NCBI GenBank assembly: GCA_013400115.1 | Contig: VXBP01008680.1 | Coordinates: 1,235,416-1,299,415, forward strand | DNA: 64,000 nucleotides | Reading direction: 5' to 3' | Origin: Rhinopomastus cyanomelas | Taxonomy: Eukaryota; Chordata; Aves; Bucerotiformes; Rhinopomastidae | Shown: positions 23,132 through 34,190 of the stretch, in pieces | How the letters are laid out: each line of letters starts with the position of its first letter | Numbering within the stretch: the stretch's first letter is position 1 | Position numbers and translations under genes: made by a program | Notes under the pieces: generated by a model | The model's input: only the letters and a program-made list of their open reading frames with translations | Told to the model about the DNA's origin: nothing | Database searches by the model: none

Positions 23132-23231
23132 TCATAGGATCATAGAAAGTCAGGGATTGGAAGGGACCAAGATCATCTAGTCCAATCCCCCTGCCACAGC
23201 AGGATCACCTCGACCAAGTCGCACAGGGACA
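23132..23231 (-). mobile_element. CR1 LINE family I, 3' end (second of a tandem pair)
   Basis: CATAGGATCATAGAAAGTCA starts a second antisense 3' end directly after the first. It ends near the ORF2 stop region (GACCAAGTCGCACAGG). The arrangement is two insertions in the same orientation at one point, or a local duplication. Confidence 0.9.
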
Positions 23232-23719
23232 TCTTGGGATTTACATGATCAGTGAGGTTTAAGAAAGTGAATCTGTAGGAAAAGGGAGAGTCGAGACAGA
23301 TACAGGAATAAAGAATGCACACTGGAAATGTTTAGGTTGCACAGATAAACAACCAACATCTAATGGCATCGTAAATCATGAGGTAGAACTCTGTTCCTTG
23401 CCCGGCACAAGGACTGCCAGATAAAACTAAGAGGTACTGATTGTACATAATATATTCCTGCTTATTCAAGTCAATGGGAAAGTTTAAAATAAGACTCTGA
23501 TAAATAGTTCTAAAGTACTCAAAAAAATCAAGGAGCATTCTTCCTTTCCTACACCTCCAGTCTTTTCCTTGCCTCCCCATATTCTCCCTTTGACTGACAA
23601 ATACAGCCTTGTAGACGAGACACAGACACAAGTGTGTATGCACATGCTCACACACATGTGCATGTGTGCAAACAAAACTGGTTTACTTGACACTTATTTT
23701 GAAGGCTTCAGTGCAACAG
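23232..23719. other. Unique sequence with CA/TG-rich patch
   Basis: No gene is supported. A short alternating CA/TG patch (about 23,630-23,670) contains ACACACATGTGCATGTGTGC and is self-complementary in part. The minus frames crossing it are low-complexity. Confidence 0.45.
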
Positions 23720-23960
23720 CAGTGCCCATAGAATCAACCCCTTTGCTTTCCCTCTCTCCCTTTCCAAGGTCCTAAACAGGCTTCTTTGAGGTCCTTTCCA
23801 ATCCATAATGATTCTATGATTCTTTGCTCCCAACGGTATAACCCAACCACAGTGCCGACAGAATCAACCCCTTTGCTTTCCCTCTCTCCCTTTCCAAGGT
23901 CCTAAAACAGGCTTCTTTGAGGTCCCTTCCAATCCCTAATGATTCTATGATTCTTTGCTC
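23720..23960. repeat. Tandem duplication, 130-bp period, containing a CR1 tip
   Basis: Copy 1 (23,720-23,829) and copy 2 (23,850-23,960) are nearly identical. Both contain GAATCAACCCCTTTGCTTTC and GGCTTCTTTGAGGTCC, then a CR1 terminal TAATGATTCTATGATTCT. Copy 1 differs at a few sites (CTTTCCAATCCATAAT against CCTTCCAATCCCTAAT). Roughly 20 bases (CCAACGGTATAACCCAACCA) separate the copies. This is a local segmental duplication that postdates insertion of the short CR1 end. Confidence 0.93.
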
Positions 23961-23970
23961 TATATATATT

Positions 23971-24108
23971 CTCCTTCTCTGGAGGCATCTAAAACCTGCC
24001 TGAACTTGGTCTAGACATCCTGGTTTGGCAGTGGGGTTGCACTGGGTGATCTTTCGAGGTCGCTTCCAATCCCTAATGTCCTGTGATTCTGTTCTGTGAT
24101 TCTGTGTG
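23971..24108 (+). mobile_element. CR1 LINE family I-related, 3' end
   Basis: CTCCTTCTCTGGAGGCATCT and AACCTGCCTGAACTTGGTCT correspond to the family I ORF2 end; the 3' UTR follows (TTTCGAGGTCGCTTCCAATC) with TTCTGTGATTCTGTG at the end. Several substitutions suggest an older copy. It lies 10 bp from the tandem duplication. Confidence 0.85.
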
Positions 24109-26734
24109 TTGCTCTGGTCTAGCACAAAAGTTGGTGAGTCATGTGGTAGACAAAGTCAGAGAACTACATGTGCTGAAAAAATAGCTTTATTTGGAGGCAG
24201 AGTAGCCTATATTCCAGCCAAGTCAGTTCTCAGCTGTGACCCATCATGCTTGTGCCAGGAGGCTACCAGGTTAGTCACAAGTGGCCAGAGGGAAGAAGGG
24301 CAGTACTGTGCCTTCTGAATCTGTGGCCACCGCTGAATATCTACCTGCAATCTAACCAAGTGCAGTGTTAGACCTAGAGTACAGCCTCTTGGACCAGGAT
24401 CAAAAATCAAAGCTTCAGGTACCCGCTCAAGGTCATGAAGAGCAGCGGAGCCAGGGTCGGACAATCTCAGAAATCAGCTTGCTGGGTCTGCACTGCCCTG
24501 ACAGAGAAGCACGGTTTGAAATGGCTCCTAAAAAGTTTTCAGTGACTTGCTTTTCAGGACGTCTAATTGCACATTACTCATGGCATTTTAATCACTTCTG
24601 AAAGTACTGCCTGGAATTGTGAAGCTATTTGAAGACGGAGCAACCTCCAGCATGCATAGTTTAAGCCAGGCTAATGGTAGACGTCTGCGTTGTTCATGGG
24701 GATATTAACCAGACCTCTCCCCGCTCCTCGCCTAAACCGCGTGCCGAAGGATGTATGATCCACTTTCTGAGCCAGGTCACCTTTAAGAGCACAGAGACAC
24801 GCCACAGAATTATTCGCCAGTCCTCACCAGAGGTGTCTGCAAGTGCAAAGCCTGTGACAAAGGACTGAAATGACAGCACTTTGACTCACTTCTACATTGT
24901 GTTTGTTTAGGAAAGTCCTAGAAATTGTATTTCACCAACCACATTCGCTATCAACACACAATTATCTGGCTTAATCATGTGGAACAGTGGCAAATTCACC
25001 TGGGGCTTAAGAACTAATGACATTCTCGTCTGAGCTGCTTTAGTGAAATGGCCTAGCACCTGAAGCAGGAACAGCAAGATTGCTCAAGAAAATTTGGTTT
25101 TCTTTTTTCATTTCACAGCATAGGGGCTCTGCTCAAATCAACAAATGCTCCTGATTAAATAGCGGTGGTAGTTGACTTATTTGCACTTGTGCGTGTGGCT
25201 CTGCATGTACATCGAGCATCCCTAACCTTTACAGGAAAAGGATTGTCTGAGGCTTGTTTTTCATACATTGTCCTTTTGACATGGAAAATATTCAAATAAT
25301 TTTGTATTTGATAATTTTTGGCGCTGTGGGATCTGTAAGCGCGGGTAACCCCAAAAAGCACAGGGGCGGCAGCAGCGCCAATTCCCCACCTTTTCTCACG
25401 CTGAATATATTGGTGTCTATTTTTGTCTGCAGCCCAGGCAGGGCCATTTAAATTCTGCTTGCTCAACAGAAACTCAGACCCGTACGCTGGCCTTCCCCCT
25501 AGTACACAGGAGATGACTTGTGCTCCCGCTGACTGTGCCACTCAATCTCAAAAGTTTACAGGCTGCAAAGATGAGAAATTGAGTGTTCAGGCTCCTGAAC
25601 CCTTCAGAAAAAGTGTAAGAGAGGTTGGGGGATCACCCACTCCTATTTTGGCTGTGGGAAAGAAACCAGCTCCATTTCCATGAGTAAAGCCTGAAAAAGA
25701 CAGTTCAGAAAGATATAGTAGGTGAGACTTCCATACCCCACTTTCATAGTCACCTTTGGTCGTTTCACAGTCACGGACTCGGCCTGAGCGAAACAGCCAC
25801 AGCCTCACACAGACAACCACAAGCCGAGGCAGCCTGGAGTCAGGCTACTCTGCCACTTCAGGTATTTTGACCTGCTGCAAAAATTAATTAGCATTAAGTG
25901 CAGCACGGACTTTGGTCCAGATTGATGGAATTGCATTTTTGGGGTGATAAGCCTATTCAACCCACATTTTGGAAACTCGGTGCCTGGCCCACCAGAACAA
26001 AGTTCTGTCTTTGGTTACAGCTGGAGAAGTCAGTGATTCAGGACCCTGTTGGTGAGGAGCACTATCAGAGACAGCCTGTGCAAGAGTTTCATCAAAACAT
26101 AGCAAAGACAAGTCCAGCTTGATAGGCACCAGGCAGCAAACATCCACAGACTCTGAAGCCCATGAGAAAGCTATTCAATATGGTCATAAATGAAGCAAAT
26201 TCGGGTTGAGGTTTAGCTGGAAAGAGCTGGCAGCAGGTGGAATGAGATAGGAAAGAGTAGAGTTGTTCAGATTGTCTTTAATGCAATGTTCAAACATCTT
26301 AGAAGCAGGCTAGACCAATTTTTTTCCCGTGGTACTACAGGAGCTACTTCAGCATAAAAACCAGCGTAAAACAAGAATATTTTTGAAGACTATAAAGAAG
26401 ATTGGATCTTCATAGCATCTTTCCGTGCTGCAAAATGCTGCAGCTTACCTGGAGAGCCAATTACTGAGCAGCTATCAGAATAAACTGTCACCACCATCAG
26501 TAGCAGCTTTAAAACCTTTAACATATAGCACCGTCCCTCAAATCTTTCAAGCATCTATAGATTCAGTTTCTAACATACACAACATCACTACTATTGATCT
26601 TATGGGCACCTTGGGGTTTATAAGAGCCCTCAAACACAGTCCAACTTTCTACTTGATAAGCACCAGGCTTGGCACTGTCTCAGCAACTGTCCTTTACCTC
26701 TGCACTGGGCTTTGCTTGGCTGCAGGGATTATTT
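24109..26734. other. Unique sequence, no gene recognised
   Basis: No repeat or gene is recognised over 2.6 kb. The part near 25,200-25,470 looks like a possible conserved non-coding element and is listed separately. Frames up to 128 codons overlap on both strands and match nothing known to me. Confidence 0.45.
25200..25470. promoter_or_regulatory. Candidate conserved non-coding element
   Basis: The stretch is repeat-free. An AT-rich half (AATATTCAAATAATTTTGTA, TTGATAATTTTTGG) passes into a CpG-containing half (GGCGCTG, AGCGCGGGTAACC, GGGGCGGCAGCAGCGCCAA). This mix is common in avian developmental enhancers. No coding or repeat explanation is visible. Confidence 0.2.
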
Positions 26735-26840
26735 CATAGGATCATAGAATCATTAGGGAGTGGAAGGGACCTCGAAAGATCATCTAGTCCAATCCCTCTG
26801 CCACAGCAGGATGACCTAGACCAGGTCACACAGGAGCACC
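26735..26840 (-). mobile_element. CR1 LINE family I, 3' end (antisense)
   Basis: CATAGGATCATAGAATCATT to GACCAGGTCACACAGGAGCA is an antisense 3' UTR plus a few ORF2 codons. The copy is well preserved. Confidence 0.94.
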
Positions 26841-27472
26841 TCCTCCTTGATGTCTCGCTCTTTCAAAATTACAGTTTCATTATCACTCTCTATCACCAGG
26901 CTCTTTAAACCTTAACTCACTACTAGTGTTAACCAGTCTAACTAGGCTGAAGTAAACAGCTACAGCAAAGGATATTGAGAGTATCTGGATTGTAAATGCA
27001 ACTCAGTGACATGAAGAAAATACCCTCTCAGTAGACCTGTGTCACTGTTTCTGTAAGGTTCCTGTGTGCTCCACTAAAGGCCATGCTTTAACACCACCAT
27101 ATCTAAGTTCTCAGACAACACTCACCAAACTGATTGCATTTGGGTGGTGGGGTATGGGGGATAAAGATGGCTTTGTACTGCTACTGTGACTCCAGAGTAC
27201 TGCTGCCAATAGCACTTAGACAGTGACATCAACAATTTGAGGACACACTGCGTTCGCTCTGTGCCACCAAGAGTGTCACTGATGATGGGAAACACTTGCT
27301 TTCCAATGGTCTTACCCTGTGGTCATTTTGGACATTTGGGGTTAAGACTGGTTAAATGACAGAGAAGCAGAAAATGTGGGATGAGGTGCATTAACAGAGA
27401 GAATGTATGTGAATCCTTTCATTAAATTATTTCATATGGGTCCCCACACAGAAGTCACTTAGACACAGTCAC
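26841..27472. other. Unique sequence, no gene recognised
   Basis: About 630 bp with no recognised repeat or gene. Confidence 0.4.
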
Positions 27473-27672
27473 ATAGAATCATAGAATCATTTGAGATCGG
27501 AAGGGACCCCAAAATATCATCCAGTCCAATCCCCCGACCACAGCAGGATCACTTCACTGGAGAAGTTATGGAATCAGAATCACTCAGGATTGGAAGGGAC
27601 CACCTGATCATCCAGTTCCAACCCCCAACCACCTCCCTGGGCAACCCATTCCAGTCACTTACCATTACTACT
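27473..27672 (-). mobile_element. Rearranged CR1 family I / family II composite, antisense
   Basis: An antisense family I 3' UTR (to CAGCAGGATCAC) is followed by TTCACTGGAGAAGTT, which matches family I ORF2 in the sense direction. An antisense family II 3' end follows (AGGATTGGAAGGGACCACCT, CATCCAGTTCCAAC), then family II ORF2 sequence (CCACCTCCCTGGGCAACCCA) after an internal deletion of roughly 100 bp. It resembles the chimeric elements but has a different, rearranged junction. Confidence 0.75.
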
Positions 27673-30424
27673 AGTCTCCGTTGGGCATATCTGAATCAGG
27701 AAATCAGGTGGGAATTTTCACAGTCACCAAGTGGAAAATACTTATGATGCAGCGGTTTACTGTGTCTGTATTTTATATTTCTAAGATTGTACTTGATGAC
27801 ATAATAAGAGTTCAAGTTTAAATAAGAGCTGGATGGTTTCAGGAAACAAAAAAACCTTCTGCAGTTGTAGAAAGCTTGCTCCCTTATGAAAAAACCTCTC
27901 CCATGTTCATCAGAATTGCCAGCCTGGGGCAAGCTTAATTAAAGTCAATGGAGAAAAAAATTGAATACTTAAAAGTGCTATTTGGGGCTCACAGAGCTTG
28001 AATGACTCGAAATATGAAATATTCAATTACTTATAATTGCGAGGTTTTGTTTGGTGGGCGTTTTGCCACTCACTCTACACTTCACATCCTTCCCTTTTCT
28101 TTCTCTACCAGAAGGAAGGGTTAAAAGAGAAGAAAAACAGCAGCTCAGCTCCAGGAGTGAAGAGGCACCCACGTTCCCCCAGCTCTGTGCTCATCATCAT
28201 CCTGTCTTTCCCTTTGAATCAGACCTTATGCTTGCTGGATGCTTGCACTCTCCTCCCCTCTCTCCCTGCAACCTGCTCATTTTCCTTTCAGTCTTTCTTT
28301 TCCTCGTGTTGGGAGAGCGCTCCTGATTCATGAGGCGATGAGCCGACTTCAAACGTGACCTCACATTTAGCAGCTCTGATGGCTTAGGTGCCCGGGAGCA
28401 TGTGAGTTTCTTGCTGTCCTGGTCACACTGTTTAACAAACCCAAGTACTGCGGGTGCTGATTTGTAGGAAATGATACCAGTTAACTTACTTTTCAACACA
28501 ACCCAACAGGCCTTCTAAAGGGAGACTCTGTTGTGCAAGGACAACGGAACTCAAAATGGTTTTATTTACTGGACTGTAGCACAAGAGAAGGTGAGCTCAA
28601 ATCTAAATCTATGCCCTGCCCAGAGGTGCATCTCATTCTAAATATTGAGTTTTACAGCAGGGGAGGCAGAGCTCATTCCAACTGACACTTCAGTACAAGT
28701 GCTGTGCAAGAGGTCAAGCAATTTCCTCAGCTCTAGAATTAAAACCAGATAAAACCACTGTTTAGACCAATGCACTAAAAAGGGCACACAGGAACTGAAA
28801 CCCTGCCAGACCAGTGTTAAATCTTTCCTACACTATTTCAGATATACTCCAAATATGAACAAAGGAGAGCTTGGGCTTAGTTTTGGGCTATCCGAGCGTT
28901 CAAGAATTAGTGGAAGAACTAAGAGTGAGGTTAATTAGGTGACAGATGAGGAGGGGCTATTTGAGTGAATTTTTCTTAGCATATTTTGCTTCCTAGAGTA
29001 AAAGAAAATCCTAACCTGGAGAAATGGCAAATTAATTAACATATTCTCCAGTATTTAACAACACCTCGGTAGAAGGCAACTCTTAAAATGCGAAACCCTT
29101 GACATTGCCAGCATAGGCAAATAAAGTCCATGTCTCTCAGCGGGTACCAGGGACCTATATTATGTCCTACTGTTGGTTAGAGAATTTTCAATATTTTCTT
29201 ATCCTTTTTCACTCATATGAACTGCAGCTTATAGCAGTGGTAATCATTTCCTGTGTTTGAAAAAGAGATGAAAGCATTCATGGATGAAAGCAAGTTGGAT
29301 TTAATCTCCTTCTCTCTCATCCAGTGCACAGTACTGATCATTTTCCAAAAAAACAAGACTTAAGCTCATTTTTGTCATGACAAAACTAGTTTCATAATAA
29401 TCAGATGGCAATTCCTAGTGTACACAATTCTAATATAATTACCAGGAGGAAATGTAGAGGGAGTTGCAGGTTTGAGATAAAGAAAAGCCTGTGAATTTTG
29501 TATTAATGTCTCAGACTCTCTTATTTGTGCAAGTAATCAATCTTTCGGGGAGTAGAATAGTAATTCTTTGTGAAAAAAATGACAAGAGTCTGAGGAAGAA
29601 AGAAGATAATCTGAGTTTCATTCTGTACACAGCAGGTCAGCTGTGATTGACAAAGCTCATCACAAAACTATAGCTCCCGGAATAATCCCAGTAGCAGAGT
29701 TTCATTTGCAGCCGAAGCAGTGTTAATGACATGTTTAACAGCTGCTTGTTGAAGTTTGGAATCTGCATTAACCTGCAGAGCAGTGAACAGAGAAATGAGG
29801 GAAAGTATTGAAATCAAGCCTTCATTATGCCGACAGCCTAGGGTAAGGTGCAGCGACGGGTTTGTGGAGCAGGAGGCTGGAGAAGCACAGGTTTGGAGGG
29901 TTCGGTTGCAGATAAGGCTAGTCAAGGAGATGACAGCATCCAATCAATGAACATAAAGGGCTGAAAAGGGGAACTGACATGCTTGACTCAGGACACCAAG
30001 GTCAGGAAAATTAGACAACTGGAATGAACAAAAAGGTAGAGGTGGAGAACGAAGGGCTGACAGCATGGCTTGTGAAGAGGAGAGCCAACAGCACTCTGCC
30101 TTGCAGGCTACCACAGGCCTTCTCCAATCTGCAGTTGTTCTCTTTTAACCAAAGGTCTTAGCCTACTCTATAGAAAGGACCACTTTCAGAGCACTCAGTC
30201 TCCTGCTGATTCCAGTTTCAAGATAAAAGACTATCCCCTGATGAAAAGAGAATGGCAGGACACCGCATGCCTTACATGACACACTGGTATCCAGCAATCA
30301 GAAGGTCAGAAATCCCGATCCGACTGCACTAATGCAGGTGTTGAGAGCCAGAGCGTGTGCGTCAGCTGCCCGTATACTGCGCCCTTGTCAGCCAACCTCG
30401 TCTCTCGTGCTGCTAATACCAGTG
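27673..30424. other. Unique sequence, no gene recognised
   Basis: No repeat or gene is recognised over 2.75 kb. A pyrimidine-rich patch (about 28,190-28,310) produces overlapping open frames without family resemblance. The part at about 28,980-29,470 is AT-rich. Confidence 0.45.
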
Positions 30425-30968
30425 TCATAGAATCATAGAATTACTGGGGGAATGGAAGGGACCTCGAAAGATCATCTAGTCCAATCCCCCCACCACAGCA
30501 GGATCACCTAGACCAAGTCACACAGGAACACATCCAGGTGGGTCTTAAACATCTCCAGTGAAGGAGACTCCACAACCCCCCTGGGCAGCCTGTTCCAGTG
30601 CTCTGTCACCCTCACTGGGAAGAAGTTCATACTCATGTTTATGTGGAACCTCCTATGTTCCAGCTTACAACCATTGTCCCTCGTCCCATCACTAGATGAC
30701 ACTGAGAAGAGCCTGGCTCCATCCTCCTGACACCCACCCTTCAAATATCTGTAGACATTAATGAGGTCACCCCTCAGTCTTCTCTTCTACAAGCTCAAGA
30801 AACCCAGCTCTCTCAGCCTCTCCTCATAATGGAGGTGTTCCACCTCCCTCATGATACTCGTTGCCCTACACTGGGCTCCCTCCAGCAGCTCCACATCCCT
30901 CTTGAACTGAGGGGCCCAGAACTGGACATACTACTCCAGATGTGGTCTCACCAGGGCAGAGTAGAGGG
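30425..30968 (-). mobile_element. CR1 LINE family I, 545-bp antisense copy
   Basis: The tail (CATAGAATCATAGAATTACT) is followed by the 3' UTR. The ORF2 C-terminus comes next and can be read back from [12 protein letters not shown] through [20 protein letters not shown] to the segment encoding [14 protein letters not shown] and the PLYSALV-type region. The 5' truncation is at GCAGAGTAGAGGG. It covers nearly the same ORF2 span as the 6,036-6,657 copy, so the two can be aligned base by base. Confidence 0.95.
30508..30968 (-). pseudogene. CR1 ORF2 C-terminal remnant (family I)
   Basis: The minus-strand frame gives [20 protein letters not shown], then [14 protein letters not shown], then [20 protein letters not shown] and FLCDLV-stop. 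The N-terminal part of the frame is interrupted, so the first 150 bases or so of the copy no longer read through. NFFPVR is present, unlike in the 6,036 copy. RT catalytic motifs are absent and no product is expected. Confidence 0.88.
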
Positions 30969-32893
30969 TCAATGACACACAAGCAAAGGGCAAAGGCCTG
31001 GAGGTCTGATCTTTATGTGCATTCTTCAAAAGGTTGGCAGTGCCAGCGGGGATCTTTTGATGGAGATGGCATCAGCAGAGACATACAGCACCTTCACAGG
31101 CATAACAAAACACTTCTTTCTCTGCTCTGTTACTCAGAACTGGGAACAGCTATGGTTTCCATTAAAAGTCATCAGAAGGCAATCCCTCACACCAGTTACA
31201 TCGACTTCTCTTGTTTGAGGGGCAGCTCAGCGTTTTTCACTGGAATGGGTTGTTCTCTCTTGCTTTATGACAAAAATCAGTCACTTTTATTCCTTCACAG
31301 AGCCATGTAGTTTAGACTGGAAACTGTAGGTTGAAGGCTTTTAATTTCCACACCTCAGGCTGTCTCCAGGCAGGCAAATCCAAGCATGGTACAACATGAA
31401 CTGAACAGCTCCCCAAGCTTCTCACAAAATGCCTGGACACTGGAAAACACAGTCACCTTTGTGGTAAGTTAGGTCCAGCTAGGCTGGACTTAGCAGACCC
31501 ATCGCAGTGCCTCTTGTCTACTGCTACAGGTGCCTGAACCATTCACACAAGTGAACATTCCTGGGAAGCTGGGAAATATTTTTGCCTTTCAAAAATATTT
31601 GGTAGTCAAAGCCAAGGCACCCTAAGGGTAAACATAAGCCATGAGGAGCAAACGCACCTTTGGGAGCTTGCAGGTCTGACCCAAGTTTAAAGGTCACACC
31701 GATGGGAAGGTTGATCATTCAAACTGTCTATGATTTTATCCACATGCCTACAGCTCCGGTGTTGTATTTGTTACCTCTGTTTTATTTTTAATTCACATGT
31801 CTTTGTCTCCAGTGAGGATCGAGATCCCTGCTCTGGAACACTGTCTGGGAAGCAAGCCAGGACAGAGCTGTTGCTCTCTGCAAACAACAGGAGAAAGCAG
31901 AACAGCATCAAGCTGGCATGGTCCAGAGGCTAGGGCAGGAGTCGGAGACCTGCCTTACACAAATACCTTCAGAGCAACTTGTCACAGGACCAAGGGCAAT
32001 ATTTCTTGGCAGTTTTAATCAGAAGGGCTTTTGTTTACAGAGAAGTTAAAATTAGGCTAAATATTCGTTGTGCCTGTGGTCATTTTCTTTCACGAGCTTG
32101 TGTGCGTGTGTGAGAGCATTTCGGTGGGGAGCCTTTCCAGAAGCATTTTAGCAGACAGCCTTCTGACATCTTAAGGCACATAGCAACCCAAACACTGAGC
32201 TAGGGCAAAAATAGCAATAGAACCATATGTAAGGTGGAAGTAACATACATGCATCATATCTCCCAGTTAAAATCTTCTACCACCACAGAAATGACAAGCA
32301 TTTTGCCATTCTAGCCTCCAGTCAACACAAATCTTGGTCTCTCAGCTGCCCTGTGGACTTTGGTGTTTAAATCAGCCAAACTTTGTGATTAAACTTTGTT
32401 CAAACAGCTGTTTGTTAACAGTGAACAGTGTCAGGTACTGCTTTTAGTCTTTATTCCCACCTGCTAGCTCCTGCGTTATCAAAAGACTCCGTGTTGTTAA
32501 TTTGTCCCCTAAAACACACGCAGCGGGCTTACACGGATCCTGATGGGTTTGACAGCAAAATCTACTCCTGGGACAGGCTCCTTAATCCGCATTTCCAAAC
32601 AAACCTGAGGGCAAAGACTGAACGATAGGAAGCTGCTGAATGTGAAAATAAGCAACAAACAGAAGGGTATGAGACAGACCTATGGAACAGTTTGTCAGTG
32701 TGCTTAAATGCCTTTGTTTAGGTCTTCACAGCTGCCTTTTAAATAAAATGACCATGTTACATATAGAATTTTCTCAGCAAGTGCTTAGGAAGCTGTATGA
32801 TTTTTCAGCTCAGCCTCCAATTTTGTGATGGCAGGGATATTATAATCGAGAATATAAAGATAGTCTTTGGTCTAAATACAGAAACATTCAGAG
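30969..32893. other. Unique sequence, no gene recognised
   Basis: Almost 2 kb without recognised repeat or gene. A 122-codon plus frame (30,942-31,310) begins inside the CR1 and has no family resemblance. Confidence 0.45.
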
Positions 32894-33340
32894 TATCACA
32901 GACTCACACAATGGTGGGAGTGGGGAGGGATCCCTGAAGTCCCTGAATCTAGTCCAACCCCTCTGCCAGAGCAGGGTCGCCTAGGGAGGATCACACAGAA
33001 ACACATCCAGGTTATGGATGTCTCCAGAGAAGGGGATTCCACAGCCTCCCTAGGCAGCCTCTGTCAGGGCTCTGTTACTCTCACTGGGAAAAAGTTTTTC
33101 CATGTTTAAATGGAACCTCCTGTGTTACAGCTCGTGCCCATGGTCCCTTTTCTTGTCACTGGGCACCACTGAGGAGAGTATGGTGGTGTCCTCCTGATAC
33201 CTTCCAATATTGAGAGGAATTAATGAGATCCCCCTTCAGTCTCCGCCTTTCCAGACAAAACAGCACAGTTCTTTCAGCCTTTCTTCATAAAGCAGATGCT
33301 CCAGCCTCCTGCTCATCTTATTGCAGTTGCCACTCCATTC
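32894..33340 (-). mobile_element. Older CR1 LINE, antisense, 3' UTR and ORF2 end
   Basis: GAGTATCACAGACTCACACA, CTAGTCCAACCCCTCTGCCA and CACACAGAAACACATCCAGG, then GGAACCTCCTGTGTTACAGC, trace a CR1 3' half parallel to family I but with many substitutions and small deletions. It is visibly more diverged than the family I copies, so it is probably an older subfamily or insertion. All reading frames are broken. Confidence 0.85.
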
Positions 33341-33390
33341 TGCTTCACAGTTTCAGAGTATTATCACTGTTACTGAACTGCAGCATAATT

Positions 33391-33501
33391 TCATAGAATC
33401 ACAGAATCATTGACTCATAGAATCATTAGGGACTGGAAGGGACCTCAAAAGATCATCTAGTCCAATCCCCCTGCCACAGCAGGATCACCTAGACCAAGTC
33501 A
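33391..33501 (-). mobile_element. CR1 LINE family I, 3' UTR only (antisense)
   Basis: The tail CATAGAATCACAGAATCATT is extended with an extra GACTCATAGAATCATT unit, followed by an intact 3' UTR. It ends at GACCAAGTCAT, the recurrent truncation point at the ORF2 stop. It follows the older CR1 after 50 bp in the same orientation. Confidence 0.94.
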
Positions 33502-34080
33502 TTTATGAATTTGAACATTTTCTATAGCATAATAATAAACAGAGAGGTTTGGTAGCATCACCTAGTACTTGTGCTCTCTGCACCTGTCTTTGTCAAGAGC
33601 TCTACCCTCTCTCACTTGGCTTCACTGCAATAAAGATGGCTAACGCATGCTGGTGTGATGCCTACAAAGGTAAAAGTTCGACTTAACCGGGCTGTGCAGA
33701 GATCAGAAGGCAGGACTTTGCAGAAGCTGGGAGAAAGTGGATTTAGAAGCTAGTCTGTGGGTTTCCTTGGAGGTAAACATTTCCCAACAGAAGCAAGCAG
33801 CATAACCCTCTGGGAAACAAGACTGCTGTGCTGAAGTGTGCTGTAGCCATCTCCAGTGACCACGACTTTACATCAGGTCTGCCTAAAGTTATCGATTAGG
33901 ATTATCCAGCTTTGCAAGCGCTTTAAGGAGGTGAGTGGTATCACAGTATCTGAAGCACAGAGAGCCAAAGGGACTTACCTAAGACCCCCCATCAGACCAG
34001 AGGTATATTCTTTCCTATTGAACCACACGGCTTCCCTAAGCAACCTGACAGTCGAGGCAGCGAGGCTTGCTGCCTTGTCC

Positions 34081-34190
34081 AAGTAAAATGCCAGCAGTAC
34101 TCCAAGAAACTTGAGTNAGCAGGAGGCCAGTAGTACTCCAAGTCGAAGCGAAGTAAAATGCCAGCAGTACTCCAAGAAACTTGAGTAGAC
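34081..34190. repeat. Direct duplication flanking a single N
   Basis: The 36-base unit beginning AAGTAAAATGCCAGCAGTAC and ending AAACTTGAGT occurs at 34,081-34,116 and again, identically, at 34,151-34,186. A partial third match (GGCCAGTAGTACTCCAAG) lies between them near 34,126-34,143. The only N here (34,117) directly follows the first copy. This may be a real tandem repeat or two contig ends joined without merging their overlap. Confidence 0.9.
34117..34117. other. Single undetermined base
   Basis: One N directly after the first copy of the 36-base duplicated unit. Its position suggests a gap-closing or scaffolding junction rather than a random miscall. Confidence 0.95.

Noticed and set aside
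23630..23670. Z-DNA-forming CA/TG microsatellite of note
   Set aside because: The alternating run is short and imperfect, and unlikely to matter more than many such patches in any genome.
25155..25541. 128-codon minus-strand frame
   Set aside because: No family resemblance, overlapped by plus-strand frames, and no splice or repeat context to support it.
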